In this document: one piece after another, positions 33,445 to 42,243 of the stretch | Position numbering within the stretch: position 1 is the first letter of the stretch | Layout of the letters: every line of letters begins with the position of its first letter | Assembly (NCBI RefSeq): GCF_025949665.1 | Contig: NZ_JAPDFT010000001.1 | Span: forward strand, 2,170,001-2,234,000 | Length of the DNA: 64,000 nt | Source of the DNA: Chryseobacterium viscerum | GTDB lineage: Bacteria > Bacteroidota > Bacteroidia > Flavobacteriales > Weeksellaceae | Direction of reading: 5' to 3' | The notes under the pieces: model-generated | What the model was told of the DNA's origin: nothing | Seen by the model: the letters and a program-made list of their open reading frames with translations, nothing else | The model's database searches: none | Translations under genes and position numbers: made by a program

Positions 33445-34371
33445 TTATTTCTGAGAAGCTTCTTCCGCCTCATCCATCAATTTGATGTAAGTGGCATAGC
33501 GCGAATGTTGTATTTCGCCTGTTTCAAGGGCATCAAGAACGGCGCACTTCGGTTCATTAATGTGAAGACAATTATGAAATTTACACTCTTCTCTCTTTTT
33601 GAAAATCTCAGGGAAGTAATGCTGTACTTCTTCTTTTTCAATATCAATCATGGCAAATTCACGAACACCAGGGGTATCGATAACATTTCCGCCAAAATCC
33701 CAAAAGTGCATCTGTGCAAAAGTTGTTGTATGTTTTCCTTTCAGGTGGGTATCTGAAATTTCAGATGTTTTTAAATTCAATCCTGGCTGCAAAGCATTTA
33801 CTAAAGTAGATTTCCCACAACCGGAGTGTCCGAAGAATACTGAGGTTTTATCTTTAAGGATTTCCTCCAGCTGCTCAAGATTCAGTCTCGAATAGGATGA
33901 AATTTCCAATGTGTTATAGCCAATTTCCTGGTAGAGAAACTCTATGTCTTTCACAATTTCTATTTCTTCCCCGTGGAGAACATCAATCTTATTAAAGAGA
34001 ATCAATGGAGTAATATTATAGGCTTCACAGCATGCCAGAAACCTGTCAAGGAATCCTAAAGATGTTTCAGGATGTTTCAGAGTAAAGATAAAACACGCTA
34101 GATCAATATTGGAAGCAATAATATGGGCTTCTTTTGAAAGGTTTACTGATTTTCTGATCAGATAATTAGAACGCGGCTCAATTTTCGTGATCCATGCAAT
34201 ATCATCCTGTTCAAGCTGAAATTCAACAAAATCTCCTACAGCAAGTGGATTGGTAAGCCTTGTTTTTATTAGTTTGAATTTCCCCCTGATTCTGGCCTCG
34301 AAAATTTTATTTGTTTCCAATTCCAAAACCTGGTACCAACTGCCTGTAGATTTAATGATTTTTCCTTTCAT
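33445..34371 (-). CDS. rsgA: Small-ribosomal-subunit-dependent GTPase RsgA
   Basis: Ribosome assembly GTPase that acts late in 30S maturation. The 308-residue protein has an OB-fold N-terminus, a circularly permuted GTPase domain (FNKID as G4, SSYSRLN region as G5, then GHSGCGKSTLVN as G1 and DTPGV as G3) and a C-terminal zinc finger (CKFHNCLHINEPKCAV). Canonical length and order. Confidence 0.96.
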   Translation of the reverse strand: MKGKIIKSTGSWYQVLELETNKIFEARIRGKFKLIKTRLTNPLAVGDFVEFQLEQDDIAWITKIEPRSNYLIRKSVNLSKEAHIIASNIDLACFIFTLKHPETSLGFLDRFLACCEAYNITPLILFNKIDVLHGEEIEIVKDIEFLYQEIGYNTLEISSYSRLNLEQLEEILKDKTSVFFGHSGCGKSTLVNALQPGLNLKTSEISDTHLKGKHTTTFAQMHFWDFGGNVIDTPGVREFAMIDIEKEEVQHYFPEIFKKREECKFHNCLHINEPKCAVLDALETGEIQHSRYATYIKLMDEAEEASQK

Positions 34372-34398
34372 AGATAATACTGGTGCAAATATAAGGAA

Positions 34399-34473
34399 TT
34401 AGGGCTTAGAATTCAGGAAATAGGTTAAAAACACATGTTTCAATTCTTCTAAATCCTGAGGTCTAAGCCCTAA
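34399..34473. repeat. Long inverted repeat upstream of rsgA
   Basis: TTAGGGCTTAGAATTCAGGA (34399-34418) matches the reverse complement of 34454-34473 with two mismatches. It lies between the DAHP synthase and rsgA genes. It may terminate transcription from the right or fold in the rsgA leader. Confidence 0.65.
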
Positions 34474-34568
34474 TAAATATTTTTTGCAGCAAACAGGTAA
34501 TCGTTTTCAGGAATTAAATCAAATTCTGATTATCCTGGATCTTTATCCCTTTACCCGTTATCTGCAGT

Positions 34569-35651
34569 TTATCTCTTATCGATCATAATGCTATTCTGAA
34601 CTTCAATAGACTCTTCGTGAATCGCCTTGAAAACTTTTTCAATAAACTCCTGAGACATTCCGGTTTCTTTTGCTTTCTGATTAGCGTATTCCGTGATTAC
34701 TTTCCAACGTTCAGGCTGGAAGATCGCAATATCGTTCTCTTTTTTAAGTTTACCGATCTTTTCAGAAATTTTCATTCTTTGAGAAAGAAGTTCAATTAAC
34801 TGGAAGTCAAGATCTGAGATTAAAGTTCTGTGTCTTCCCATCTCCCCTTCAAAACCTGCAAGATTAGAGCTTCTCACTTTCAGATTACCGATAAGATCTG
34901 CAAGAACTTCAGGTGTAATCTGCTGAGAAGCATCACTCCAGGCTTCATCAGGATTGCAGTGTGATTCAATGATAGCACCCTGGTATCCTACGTTAAGAGC
35001 TTCCTGTGTAATATCAGCCAGACCAGTTCTGTTTCCGCAGATGTGTGATGGGTCAATCAACATTGGAATATTTGGAAACTGGCTCTTGAAATCAAGGGCA
35101 ATCTGCCAGTTTGGGTTGTTTCTGTATTTTGTTTTCTGGTATGTTGAAAATCCTCTGTGAATGACTCCCAGGTTTTTAATATCCTGACCCAAAAGTCTTT
35201 CCAACGCTCCAATCCATAATGCAAGATCCGGATTAACAGGGTTTTTCACGAATACAGGCTTATCTGTTCCTCTTAACGCCATTGCAATTTCCTGTACTGT
35301 AAATGGATTTACTGTAGAACGTGCTCCTATCCAAAGAACATCTACATCTGCTTCCAGAGCTGCAAATACATGGTGTGCGTTTGCTACCTCAGTAGCTGTT
35401 TTAAAACCGTACTCTTCTTTTACTTTTTTTAGCCAGTTCAAACCAATTACTCCTACTCCCTCAAAACCGTTTGGTTTGGTACGAGGTTTCCAGATTCCTG
35501 CACGGAAAACCGATACATTAGCATTAGATTCTTTAATTCTCCTGGCCGTTTCAAGCATCTGAGCTTCACTCTCTGCACTACATGGTCCCGCAATCATTAG
35601 AGGCTGTGTCAGCCCATCGATCCACTCATTTTTTAAATCATTTAAATTCAT
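34569..35651 (-). CDS. Bifunctional DAHP synthase / chorismate mutase
   Basis: A 360-residue fusion. The N-terminal ~260 residues are a type I-beta DAHP synthase (MIAGPCSAESEAQM, FRAGIWKPRTKPNGFEG, LIDPSHICGNRT), the entry step of aromatic amino acid synthesis. The C-terminal ~90 residues are a type II chorismate mutase (RHRTLISDLDFQLIELLSQRM, ERWKVITEYA), which channels chorismate to prephenate and probably provides feedback control. The upstream in-frame Met would add a Lys-rich stretch; the start at 35651 (MNLNDLKNEW) is preferred. Confidence 0.92.
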   Translation of the reverse strand: MNLNDLKNEWIDGLTQPLMIAGPCSAESEAQMLETARRIKESNANVSVFRAGIWKPRTKPNGFEGVGVIGLNWLKKVKEEYGFKTATEVANAHHVFAALEADVDVLWIGARSTVNPFTVQEIAMALRGTDKPVFVKNPVNPDLALWIGALERLLGQDIKNLGVIHRGFSTYQKTKYRNNPNWQIALDFKSQFPNIPMLIDPSHICGNRTGLADITQEALNVGYQGAIIESHCNPDEAWSDASQQITPEVLADLIGNLKVRSSNLAGFEGEMGRHRTLISDLDFQLIELLSQRMKISEKIGKLKKENDIAIFQPERWKVITEYANQKAKETGMSQEFIEKVFKAIHEESIEVQNSIMIDKR

Positions 35652-36052
35652 TATTCTAAATTTTATTGTTTTTTTATATAATTTTTTCAATAACAGCAAT
35701 AGCCCTTTGGATTATAAAATTTAATTTATAATTCTTTTCAAAAAATGCCGTTCAAAATTGTTTAAAGGAATCAGGAAAATAATAGGGCTCTACTTCTCCT
35801 GTATTTTTTGGAAAGAAATTCAGTTAACAGTACCAATAAAATCGGTAATACGTTCTGAAATTTCTATAATAAGAAGCAGAAAAACTAAAATAACCGCTAA
35901 AAAAGTAATTAGCGGGTGCAAAAAAAGACAGATATGTGTTAGTCAGTTTTTCCATTTTCTTCTGGAAATGTCTTTGTTTTAGCGTTTCTGGTTGTAATTT
36001 GTTTTTGTCAAAAACTTATTTTCGACAGAAATATTTGACAAATATATAAAAA
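35652..36052. other. Long 5' region of the DAHP synthase gene
   Basis: A gene-free 400 bases. A minus-strand -7 element, TATATTTG (36039-36046), would give a leader of about 380 nt. Inside it, CCGCTAA/TTAGCGG (35894-35915) makes a hairpin followed on the minus strand by TTATTTTAGTTTTT, like an attenuator. I see no leader peptide rich in aromatic residues. Confidence 0.4.
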
Positions 36053-36676
36053 TTATGTCAAATCAAACTTCATTAAATCATCAAGATCTTTCAAAAGTGG
36101 ATTTTTTTCGATAAGTTTTTCAAACATTTTTCTTTTCGTCACCACCTCAATCTTCAGATTTTCAACGTCTCTGACATATTCTACCTCGATGATATGATTC
36201 TGAATTTTTCTTTTAAAATGATTAAAAAATTCTCCACTTATTTTATCAAATTCTACTTTTGCAGAATCTGAAGGGAACAAAACTTTGATTTTATTTTCCT
36301 CAGCTTTTTCCAGCTTAAAGGTTTTTACAGCATTAAAAACAAAGTTGTCTTTTACCTGAAGCTGTTTAAGCATAATTTTCCATTCCATCTGCAGATCTGT
36401 ATCTGTAAAATGGTTTTGCGGAAGGTTTTCAGTTTTTACAACAACATTTTCTGTTGTTTCCACTTTATCTTCTTTATTCAAAAAGGAATTGATACTGAAA
36501 CCTGAAGAGATTCCCGGCCTTGACAACGGCTTGGTTGTTTTTGTTACTGAAGCTTCCTGAACTGTCTGAGAAGCTGCAGGTTGTTGTTCTGCTTTAGCTT
36601 CTTTCTTTTCCGGAGCTTTTTCCGGCATCTTCACCTCCTGTTTCTCACTAAGAAGCGGAGCTAGGATCAGGAACTT
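36053..36676 (-). CDS. dnaX: C-terminal (tau-specific) part of DnaX, read after a -1 frameshift
   Basis: This frame is open from the AAG codon at 36676 to the stop at 36053 (207 codons). A separate start is possible at 36634 (GTG) or 36628 (ATG, five bases after AGGAGG). It begins FLILAPLLSEKQEVKMPEKA, then a Lys/Glu/Pro-rich linker and a C-terminal alpha/beta domain (MEWKIMLKQLQVKDNFVFN). It directly continues the dnaX frame in the -1 register at an A10 run. It should link the clamp loader to the polymerase alpha subunit and DnaB-type helicase. Confidence 0.8.
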   Translation of the reverse strand, partial: KFLILAPLLSEKQEVKMPEKAPEKKEAKAEQQPAASQTVQEASVTKTTKPLSRPGISSGFSINSFLNKEDKVETTENVVVKTENLPQNHFTDTDLQMEWKIMLKQLQVKDNFVFNAVKTFKLEKAEENKIKVLFPSDSAKVEFDKISGEFFNHFKRKIQNHIIEVEYVRDVENLKIEVVTKRKMFEKLIEKNPLLKDLDDLMKFDLT

Positions 36677-37752
36677 TTTTTTTTAGTATCACCTAAATTA
36701 GCTGTCAGTGAAGCCAGCTGCATTAATGCAATTTCAACCGTAAGTCTTGGGTTTTTAGAATTCTTATAATTAATATCTGCGTGATTGCAGATTTCAATAC
36801 CATCAATCAGCTGCTGGGCGGCCCACTTTTGTCCCTGTTCTATAAATTTGGATTTTGTCTTCTCTCCCACTTCAATGAGATCAATAGTAGAAGTATTCTG
36901 CGCCATCATCAGGTCTCTGAAATGATTTCCTAATCCGGCAATGAAAATATGGGGATCAAATCCTTTTTTTACAATTTCATTGAATGCAAAAAGCACTTCA
37001 GGAATTTTATTTTCCTTAGCAAGATCTACAATATTGAGGTATTGATCGTAATCCAGAATATTCAATACTTCGGCTGCTTTTGCCAGTGTAATATTTTTCT
37101 GGGAGAATGTAGAAAGCCTGTCGAAGATAGAAAGCGCATCTCTTAGTGCACCGTCTGCTTTCTGAGCAATCAGGTATAATGCATCATCTTCGTACTGGAT
37201 ATTTTCTTTCTGGGCAATATTTCTCAGGTGGCTCTGGATATCTTCAATCGTAATCCTCTTGAAGTCATAGATCTGGCAACGGGATAAAATTGTTGGAATA
37301 ATTTTATGTTTCTCCGTTGTTGCCAAAATAAAGATTGCATGAGCAGGTGGCTCTTCCAAAGTTTTAAGGAAAGCATTGAAAGCGGCAGAAGACAGCATAT
37401 GAACCTCATCTATGATATATACTTTGTATTTACCAACCTGAGGAGCAAATCTTACCTGATCTATCAGTTCCCTGATATCATCTACAGAGTTATTGGATGC
37501 AGCATCCAGCTCATAGATATTATAAGCAAAGCCATCTTCTGAAACCGAGCCATCTTTCTCATTGATCTTTCTTGCAAGAATTCTGGCACAGGTAGTTTTA
37601 CCCACACCACGAGGACCACAAAAAAGTAATGCCTGAGCTAATTGACTTTCTTCAATTGCATGTTCTAAAGTATCCGTAATATGGGATTGTCCTACAACCG
37701 TATCAAACTCCTGAGGACGATATTTTCTTGCAGATACTATAAAATTTTCCAT
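36667..37752 (-). CDS. dnaX: DNA polymerase III gamma/tau subunit, AAA+ part (ends at a slippery A10)
   Basis: Clamp-loader ATPase. The 361-residue frame has Walker A GPRGVGKTT, Walker B IIDEVHML, ATTEKHKI (sensor 1) and LRDALSIFDR (sensor 2). The usual four-Cys zinc module after the Walker A helix is missing, as I recall for other flavobacterial DnaX. The frame ends GDTKKKSS at a TGA right after ten A residues. A -1 slip there would join it to the 36053-36676 frame and give a product of about 566 residues, a normal tau length; the unslipped product would be gamma-like. Confidence 0.93.
   Translation of the reverse strand: MENFIVSARKYRPQEFDTVVGQSHITDTLEHAIEESQLAQALLFCGPRGVGKTTCARILARKINEKDGSVSEDGFAYNIYELDAASNNSVDDIRELIDQVRFAPQVGKYKVYIIDEVHMLSSAAFNAFLKTLEEPPAHAIFILATTEKHKIIPTILSRCQIYDFKRITIEDIQSHLRNIAQKENIQYEDDALYLIAQKADGALRDALSIFDRLSTFSQKNITLAKAAEVLNILDYDQYLNIVDLAKENKIPEVLFAFNEIVKKGFDPHIFIAGLGNHFRDLMMAQNTSTIDLIEVGEKTKSKFIEQGQKWAAQQLIDGIEICNHADINYKNSKNPRLTVEIALMQLASLTANLGDTKKKSS
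36677..36686 (-). promoter_or_regulatory. dnaX: Slippery A10 run in dnaX (recoding site)
   Basis: On the minus strand ACT is followed by ten A and GTT. In frame zero this reads Lys-Lys-Lys-Ser-Ser-stop. One base back it reads Lys and continues into an open frame. Homopolymers of this length support ribosomal -1 slippage or RNA polymerase slippage. Confidence 0.7.
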
Positions 37753-37850
37753 TGGTCAAAAATAAGAAATATAGTTTTAATTTGAAAATTAAAAGTTTTC
37801 AAATATCAACAAAAAACATATTTCTGTTTAAATCGGAAAACTTTTAATCC

Positions 37851-38483
37851 CTATTTTTTCTTGCTGTATGCAAAGTCAATCAACTCAACGATAGCGCCTT
37901 CAATCTCTTTTCTGCCTTCTTCAGTTTTCAGGTCAATACCGCAGAACTTGTTTGCGTTATATCCTGTATAAAGGTTAAGATAGTAAGCTCCGGAAACAAT
38001 CAAAGCCATAATTGCTCTGTGTCTTGTAGCTACTCCTTCACCAAAATAAGGATCTGAGATATTCCCGAATAAAACTTCTCCTACCTCTTCACGCTGTTCA
38101 ACTAATTTCTTAAGAATAGGTTTACTTTCTGAAAGTTCCCAAAGGATAATCTTCTGAAGCTCTTTGTTCTTCTTCAGGTTTTCGAACTGGTTGAGTACAA
38201 CCATTTTAGTAAGTTCGTGTCCACCGTCAGAGAAATCCATATCAACATCCTGGTTGACCTGGCTCCAGTAATCCTGAGATTTGATATATTCATCAATCAA
38301 CTTATCAGTACTTCCAAAGTACTCATAGATCAATTTTTTATCAAATCCGGCTACTGCGGCAATTTTACTTACTTTTAGTCCGGAATATCCTTTTACTCTT
38401 AAAATTTTACCAACTGCAGCAAGCAGTTTTTGTTTTGTTTTTTCTTTGTCCCTAATGGGGCCCTGCACTACTTTTCTAGGCAT
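37851..38483 (-). CDS. TetR/AcrR-family transcriptional regulator
   Basis: A 210-residue regulator with an N-terminal helix-turn-helix (KQKLLAAVGKILRVKGYSGLKVSKIAAVAGFDKKLIYEYFG) seen at about residues 15-60, and a helical ligand-binding C-terminal half. It starts five bases after the stop of the oxoamine synthase gene and so forms an operon with it. It probably controls that gene or a membrane-lipid pathway. Ligand unknown. Confidence 0.9.
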   Translation of the reverse strand: MPRKVVQGPIRDKEKTKQKLLAAVGKILRVKGYSGLKVSKIAAVAGFDKKLIYEYFGSTDKLIDEYIKSQDYWSQVNQDVDMDFSDGGHELTKMVVLNQFENLKKNKELQKIILWELSESKPILKKLVEQREEVGEVLFGNISDPYFGEGVATRHRAIMALIVSGAYYLNLYTGYNANKFCGIDLKTEEGRKEIEGAIVELIDFAYSKKK

Positions 38484-38488
38484 AATTA

Positions 38489-39745
38489 TTATTTTTTTGC
38501 AATATGCAATTTTTTATTAATATCATCAAACGCGTTAAGCGTTTTGTCGAGATGTTCTTTTTCGTGTCTTGCAGTTACACTCATCCTGATACGCGCATCT
38601 TTTCTTGGTACAGCCGGATAAAGAATCGGGTTGGTATAGATCCCTTTTTCTATTAGTAGTTTTCCGGCTTCTCCTGTTACATAGGGATCTCCTATTTTCA
38701 CTGGAATTATTGCGGAACAGGTAACTCCGGTATCTAATCCAAGATCGTCAAGCCCTTTTTTGAAATAATTGATGTTGCTCCAGAGTTTTTCTCTCCAGAT
38801 AGGTTCTTCGTCAATTAAATCAATGGCTTTAACAATTCCTGCGGATGATGGTGGAGCTGTTGCTGAGAAAATCTGCTGACGGGAATGGAATCTGATAAAT
38901 GCTGCCAATTTTTTATCGGCAATGACATATCCACCAAGGTTTCCAAACGTTTTACTGAATGTTCCTGTGATAATGTCTACTTTATCCAATAATCCAGCCT
39001 GTTCCAAAGTACCTCTACCTGTTTCTCCTAGGATACCAACGCCATGTACGTCGTCTACCATTAGAAAGGCATTATACTTTTTCACAAGATTGTAGATCTC
39101 ATTAATACGGGAAGTATCACCATCTTGGGAATACACTCCGTCCACAATAACGAGTTTCGTACGGTACAGATTTTCAGATACCTTCAAAATGTGTTCCAAA
39201 GATTCTAAATTATTGTGCGGAAATGTTTTTTTATTGGTAAAAGCGCATCCTTCGTGTACACTGGCATGTACTGCCATATCTAAAATAGCAAGATCTTCTT
39301 TCTGCATTAAGCACTGTAAACTAGCGCTATTAGCTGTATAGCCGGTAGTAAATACTACAGCTTCATCTTCTGTTCTTTTAAAAAAACTTGAAATTCTTTT
39401 TTCTAAAGCATTGTGGTAATCAAAATATCCACCAATGAGAGGAGTAGCTCCTGTGCCTGTTCCGTATTTTTCTATTCCTTCAATAGCAGCCTGTTTTACT
39501 TTCGGATGCTGTGTAAAACCTAAATAATCACTTGATACAAAACTAACAAATTCTCTGTTTTGGTCTGCAATATTTACATTCAGTATTGCATTGGTTCCTG
39601 AAGTATTCTTCAGTCTGTAATTCATGTGTCCATTAGACTTTACATAGTCTAAATATTCATAAAAAATTTCAGCTCTTTGAGCCATATCATTATCTGGTAT
39701 ATTCTCAAAGTCTTTAATAGTTGCTGTTGTGAAATTGATGCTCAT
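38489..39745 (-). CDS. Alpha-oxoamine synthase: serine palmitoyltransferase or cysteate acyltransferase candidate
   Basis: A 418-residue PLP enzyme of the KBL/BioF/SPT family. Motifs are SSDYLGFTQHPKVKQAA, YGTGTGATPLIGGYFDYH, HASVHEGCAF, VDDVHGVGILGETGRG, and the PLP Lys in TGTFSKTFGNLGGY. The extended N-terminus (about 60 residues before the core) and the absence of a BioF cluster make a sphingolipid or sulfonolipid (capnine) first-step acyltransferase more likely than biotin synthesis. Flavobacteria are known for both lipid types. A TATATTTG -7 element lies upstream at 39780-39787. Confidence 0.8.
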   Translation of the reverse strand: MSINFTTATIKDFENIPDNDMAQRAEIFYEYLDYVKSNGHMNYRLKNTSGTNAILNVNIADQNREFVSFVSSDYLGFTQHPKVKQAAIEGIEKYGTGTGATPLIGGYFDYHNALEKRISSFFKRTEDEAVVFTTGYTANSASLQCLMQKEDLAILDMAVHASVHEGCAFTNKKTFPHNNLESLEHILKVSENLYRTKLVIVDGVYSQDGDTSRINEIYNLVKKYNAFLMVDDVHGVGILGETGRGTLEQAGLLDKVDIITGTFSKTFGNLGGYVIADKKLAAFIRFHSRQQIFSATAPPSSAGIVKAIDLIDEEPIWREKLWSNINYFKKGLDDLGLDTGVTCSAIIPVKIGDPYVTGEAGKLLIEKGIYTNPILYPAVPRKDARIRMSVTARHEKEHLDKTLNAFDDINKKLHIAKK

Positions 39746-40169
39746 CCTTAATCTTGTTTGTTGTGTGGTTTAAAAGAAACAAATATATAACTATTTAAAG
39801 GGCTTAAGCGCCTCTATTAAGATTAAATATTATTAAAGACACAATAATTTATTCTTATTATCTGGAAACCAAAGTATTTATATCTTTATCTATCTTTTTA
39901 ACGTTTTCACCTATTGAATTAATTAGTTTTTTCTTACCTAAATTTAATAAAAAAATCAAACAATAAAGAAATATTAATATATAAATAATAAAAAAATATG
40001 ATTATATTTCACAAACGGCTCATTTATAAAAGATTATTTTCCCACTATTTTAACATTTTAATTCACTAAACAGGCTTTTAAAACAGATAATCTGAACGGC
40101 CAAATCCCTACTTAAAGACAAAACCCGCCATAAATATCCTGCCACAGCAATATTAAACAAAAAAAGTAG
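39746..40169. other. AT-rich gene-free stretch
   Basis: Apart from the TATATTTG -7 element at 39780-39787 (minus strand, for the oxoamine synthase) and runs of A and T, I see no gene, terminator or repeat here. Confidence 0.5.
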
Positions 40170-40532
40170 TCAGATTAAGTTCTTTTTAGAATTTCTGAAA
40201 TTTCCGGGAGTAAAGCCAGTCATTTTTTTGAAAAATTTTGAAAAATTGGATGGGTCGTATGTAAAAACACGAGCAATTTCTGCTATTGATTTATCGGAAT
40301 TAATAAGCATCTCTTTGGCCTGTTCTATAATTTTTCCATCATAAAAATAACAGGGGTGTTCTCCGGTTTCTTTTTTTATGGTATCGGTGAGGTGTTTATG
40401 GGAAACAGCAAGCTTGCCGGCAATTTCGTTCAGTTCCATAAAATCCGGAATGGTTCCGGAAATAACATCCTGAATGTGTTTATCCAGAAAGGTAAAATAT
40501 TGACGGGTAATTTCTTCACTTCTTTTCATCAT
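40170..40532 (-). CDS. AraC-family DNA-binding protein, single-domain
   Basis: A 120-residue protein with an AraC-type double helix-turn-helix (KLAVSHKHLTDTIKKETGE, then KSIAEIARVFTYDPSNFSKFFKKMTGFTPGNFR) and almost no sensor domain. Such short AraC proteins may respond to a level signal or need a partner. The A-T-rich 3' region has no clear terminator. The target is unknown. Confidence 0.85.
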   Translation of the reverse strand: MMKRSEEITRQYFTFLDKHIQDVISGTIPDFMELNEIAGKLAVSHKHLTDTIKKETGEHPCYFYDGKIIEQAKEMLINSDKSIAEIARVFTYDPSNFSKFFKKMTGFTPGNFRNSKKNLI

Positions 40533-40625
40533 GTATTTTTTTTGCTAATCTATATCCAAAGTATAAAATTAATCATAAGATACAAAATAACACGGTGAAC
40601 TTTTCGGATATTGAAAGCTAAGCCA

Positions 40626-41363
40626 TTAATAAAAACTATCTTTGAAAGCTTGTGTAGAATTTTTTACTTTTAGTTTTTCCAGAATATTCTGACGGTGTCT
40701 GCTAACAGTATTGATACTTATGAAAAGTATATCAGCAATTTCTTTGCTGGCATAGCCCTCTCCCACAAATTTCAAAACTTCCAATTCTCTTGGGCTCAGA
40801 ATATTTTTATAATCGAGTTTATCCTTTACAATAACTTCTCCCTTTATTGTATTAATAATCATAAAATCCGGAACCATAGGTGGAGCCAGAGCAATATTAT
40901 AAAGGCAAAGAGCCAGTCTCAATCTGCTATTGGACGGTGAATACACGTAAAACATACGGTGTTTAACCCAGCGGTAGTCTTCATTTTTATCTTTCATCCT
41001 GATTTTTGACACGACACTGTATTCTGTACGCTGCTCCATTTCCATAGTATCCAGTAATTTGAAAAAACGGAGTTCATGAATATATTTTTTAAGTCGGTCG
41101 TCCGGATGGATCTTTTTCAGCATCTCTTCTTCCCAAATGGAGTCTATTTCTGTCGGATTTTCTCCCATAGTCAATCCAAGCTCTCCAGCAGCTGCAGATT
41201 TATAAATATAGCTCTTATTCGCCTGCATATCACTCAATACGCATATCGCTCCCTCCATCTGAGAATACGCAAGTGCTCTTTGCTTATAGACTTCTATATC
41301 AAGCATGCATTTTTTGGAAGCGTTATCGAGCAATTTATCGCTGAGCTGTTCACGGATTTCCAT
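40626..41363 (-). CDS. LuxR-family regulator with a PAS-like sensor
   Basis: A 245-residue protein. Residues 30-160 look like a PAS/PAC fold (EEEMLKKIHPDDRLKKYIHE, RMKDKNEDYRWVKHRMFYVY). The C-terminal ~65 residues are a LuxR helix-turn-helix (LSPRELEVLKFVGEGYASKEIA and NTVSRHRQNILEKL). No phosphoacceptor REC domain is present, so signal input is likely through the PAS-like part. It is divergent from the DUF1349 gene. Confidence 0.88.
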   Translation of the reverse strand: MEIREQLSDKLLDNASKKCMLDIEVYKQRALAYSQMEGAICVLSDMQANKSYIYKSAAAGELGLTMGENPTEIDSIWEEEMLKKIHPDDRLKKYIHELRFFKLLDTMEMEQRTEYSVVSKIRMKDKNEDYRWVKHRMFYVYSPSNSRLRLALCLYNIALAPPMVPDFMIINTIKGEVIVKDKLDYKNILSPRELEVLKFVGEGYASKEIADILFISINTVSRHRQNILEKLKVKNSTQAFKDSFY

Positions 41364-41451
41364 AATGGTTATTTATCAGTATTGACGCGGATAAGGTTTA
41401 ATAATACTTTTGCTAAAATAATAATTTACCCTTAGAATTTATCCAAAGAGA

Positions 41452-42099
41452 ATGAAGAAATTGATTTTAGGATTTTGTGCCGTATTCCTGATGCAAAAGC
41501 TTTCTGCACAGAGTCTGGAAAAAATGACATGGTTCAATGAACCTGAAAAATGGGAAATCAAAAACAACAGCCTTTCAATGTTTGTAACGCCACAGAGTGA
41601 TTACTGGAGAGTTTCACATTATGGATTTACAGTGGATGATGCTCCCTTTTATTACACCATTTATGGCGGGGAATTTGAGGCAAAAGTGAAAATCACAGGC
41701 AGTTACAAATCCAGGTTTGATCAGATGGGGCTTATGCTGAGAACTGACAAAGAGCATTATATCAAAGCCGGAGTGGAATTTGTAGACGGCAAATATAACC
41801 TCAGCACTGTGGTGACTCACAACAAAAGTGACTGGAGCGTCATAACACTAGAGAAAACACCTCCCGCAGTATGGATAAAGGCTGTGAGAAGGCTTGATGC
41901 TGTGGAAATATTTTATTCTTTTGATGATAAAAACTATATCATGATGCGGAATGCTCCTCTTCAGGATAATACTCCGGTAATGGTTGGCTTAATGGCCGCG
42001 TGCCCTGACGGACAGGGTTTCAATGCAGTTTTTGAGAACTTTAAAGTAAAGCATCTGCCGGATGAGCGCAGGCTGAAGTGGCTTGAAGCTCATAAATAA
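41452..42099 (+). CDS. Secreted DUF1349 protein
   Basis: An exported 215-residue protein (signal peptide ends QKLSAQ) with a concanavalin-like fold of the DUF1349 family: MTWFNEPEKWEI, SDYWRVSHYGF, FDQMGLMLRTDKEHYIKAGVEF, and the typical GLMAACPDGQGF before the C-terminus. Members bind or process carbohydrates in some contexts; function here is unknown. A terminator follows. Confidence 0.88.
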   Translation: MKKLILGFCAVFLMQKLSAQSLEKMTWFNEPEKWEIKNNSLSMFVTPQSDYWRVSHYGFTVDDAPFYYTIYGGEFEAKVKITGSYKSRFDQMGLMLRTDKEHYIKAGVEFVDGKYNLSTVVTHNKSDWSVITLEKTPPAVWIKAVRRLDAVEIFYSFDDKNYIMMRNAPLQDNTPVMVGLMAACPDGQGFNAVFENFKVKHLPDERRLKWLEAHK

Positions 42100-42137
42100 C
42101 GATTGAATTACACTTCAATATACAATCAGTTTAATTC

Positions 42138-42163
42138 ACCTCCCGTATTTATGGGAGGTTTTT
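42138..42163 (+). terminator. Terminator after the DUF1349 gene
   Basis: ACCTCCCGTA/TATGGGAGGT stem with a very short loop, then T5. Confidence 0.8.
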
Positions 42164-42200
42164 GTATGTTTAAAAATGGAATTTTTGAAATCTGACAATA

Positions 42201-42243
42201 AAAAAGAGGCGTTACTTTTGATGCAGCCTCTTTTGTTTTTTTT
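42201..42243 (+). terminator. Second hairpin terminator
   Basis: AAAAGAGGC/GCCTCTTTT stem (with a bulge) followed by GTTTTTTTT, 40 bases beyond the first terminator, with no gene between them. Confidence 0.65.

Noticed and set aside
36053..36634. Separate gene downstream of dnaX starting at GTG 36634
   Set aside because: The frame is open further upstream to the A10 run and carries the tau-like domain, so a continuation of dnaX is the simpler reading; an internal start is kept as an alternative.
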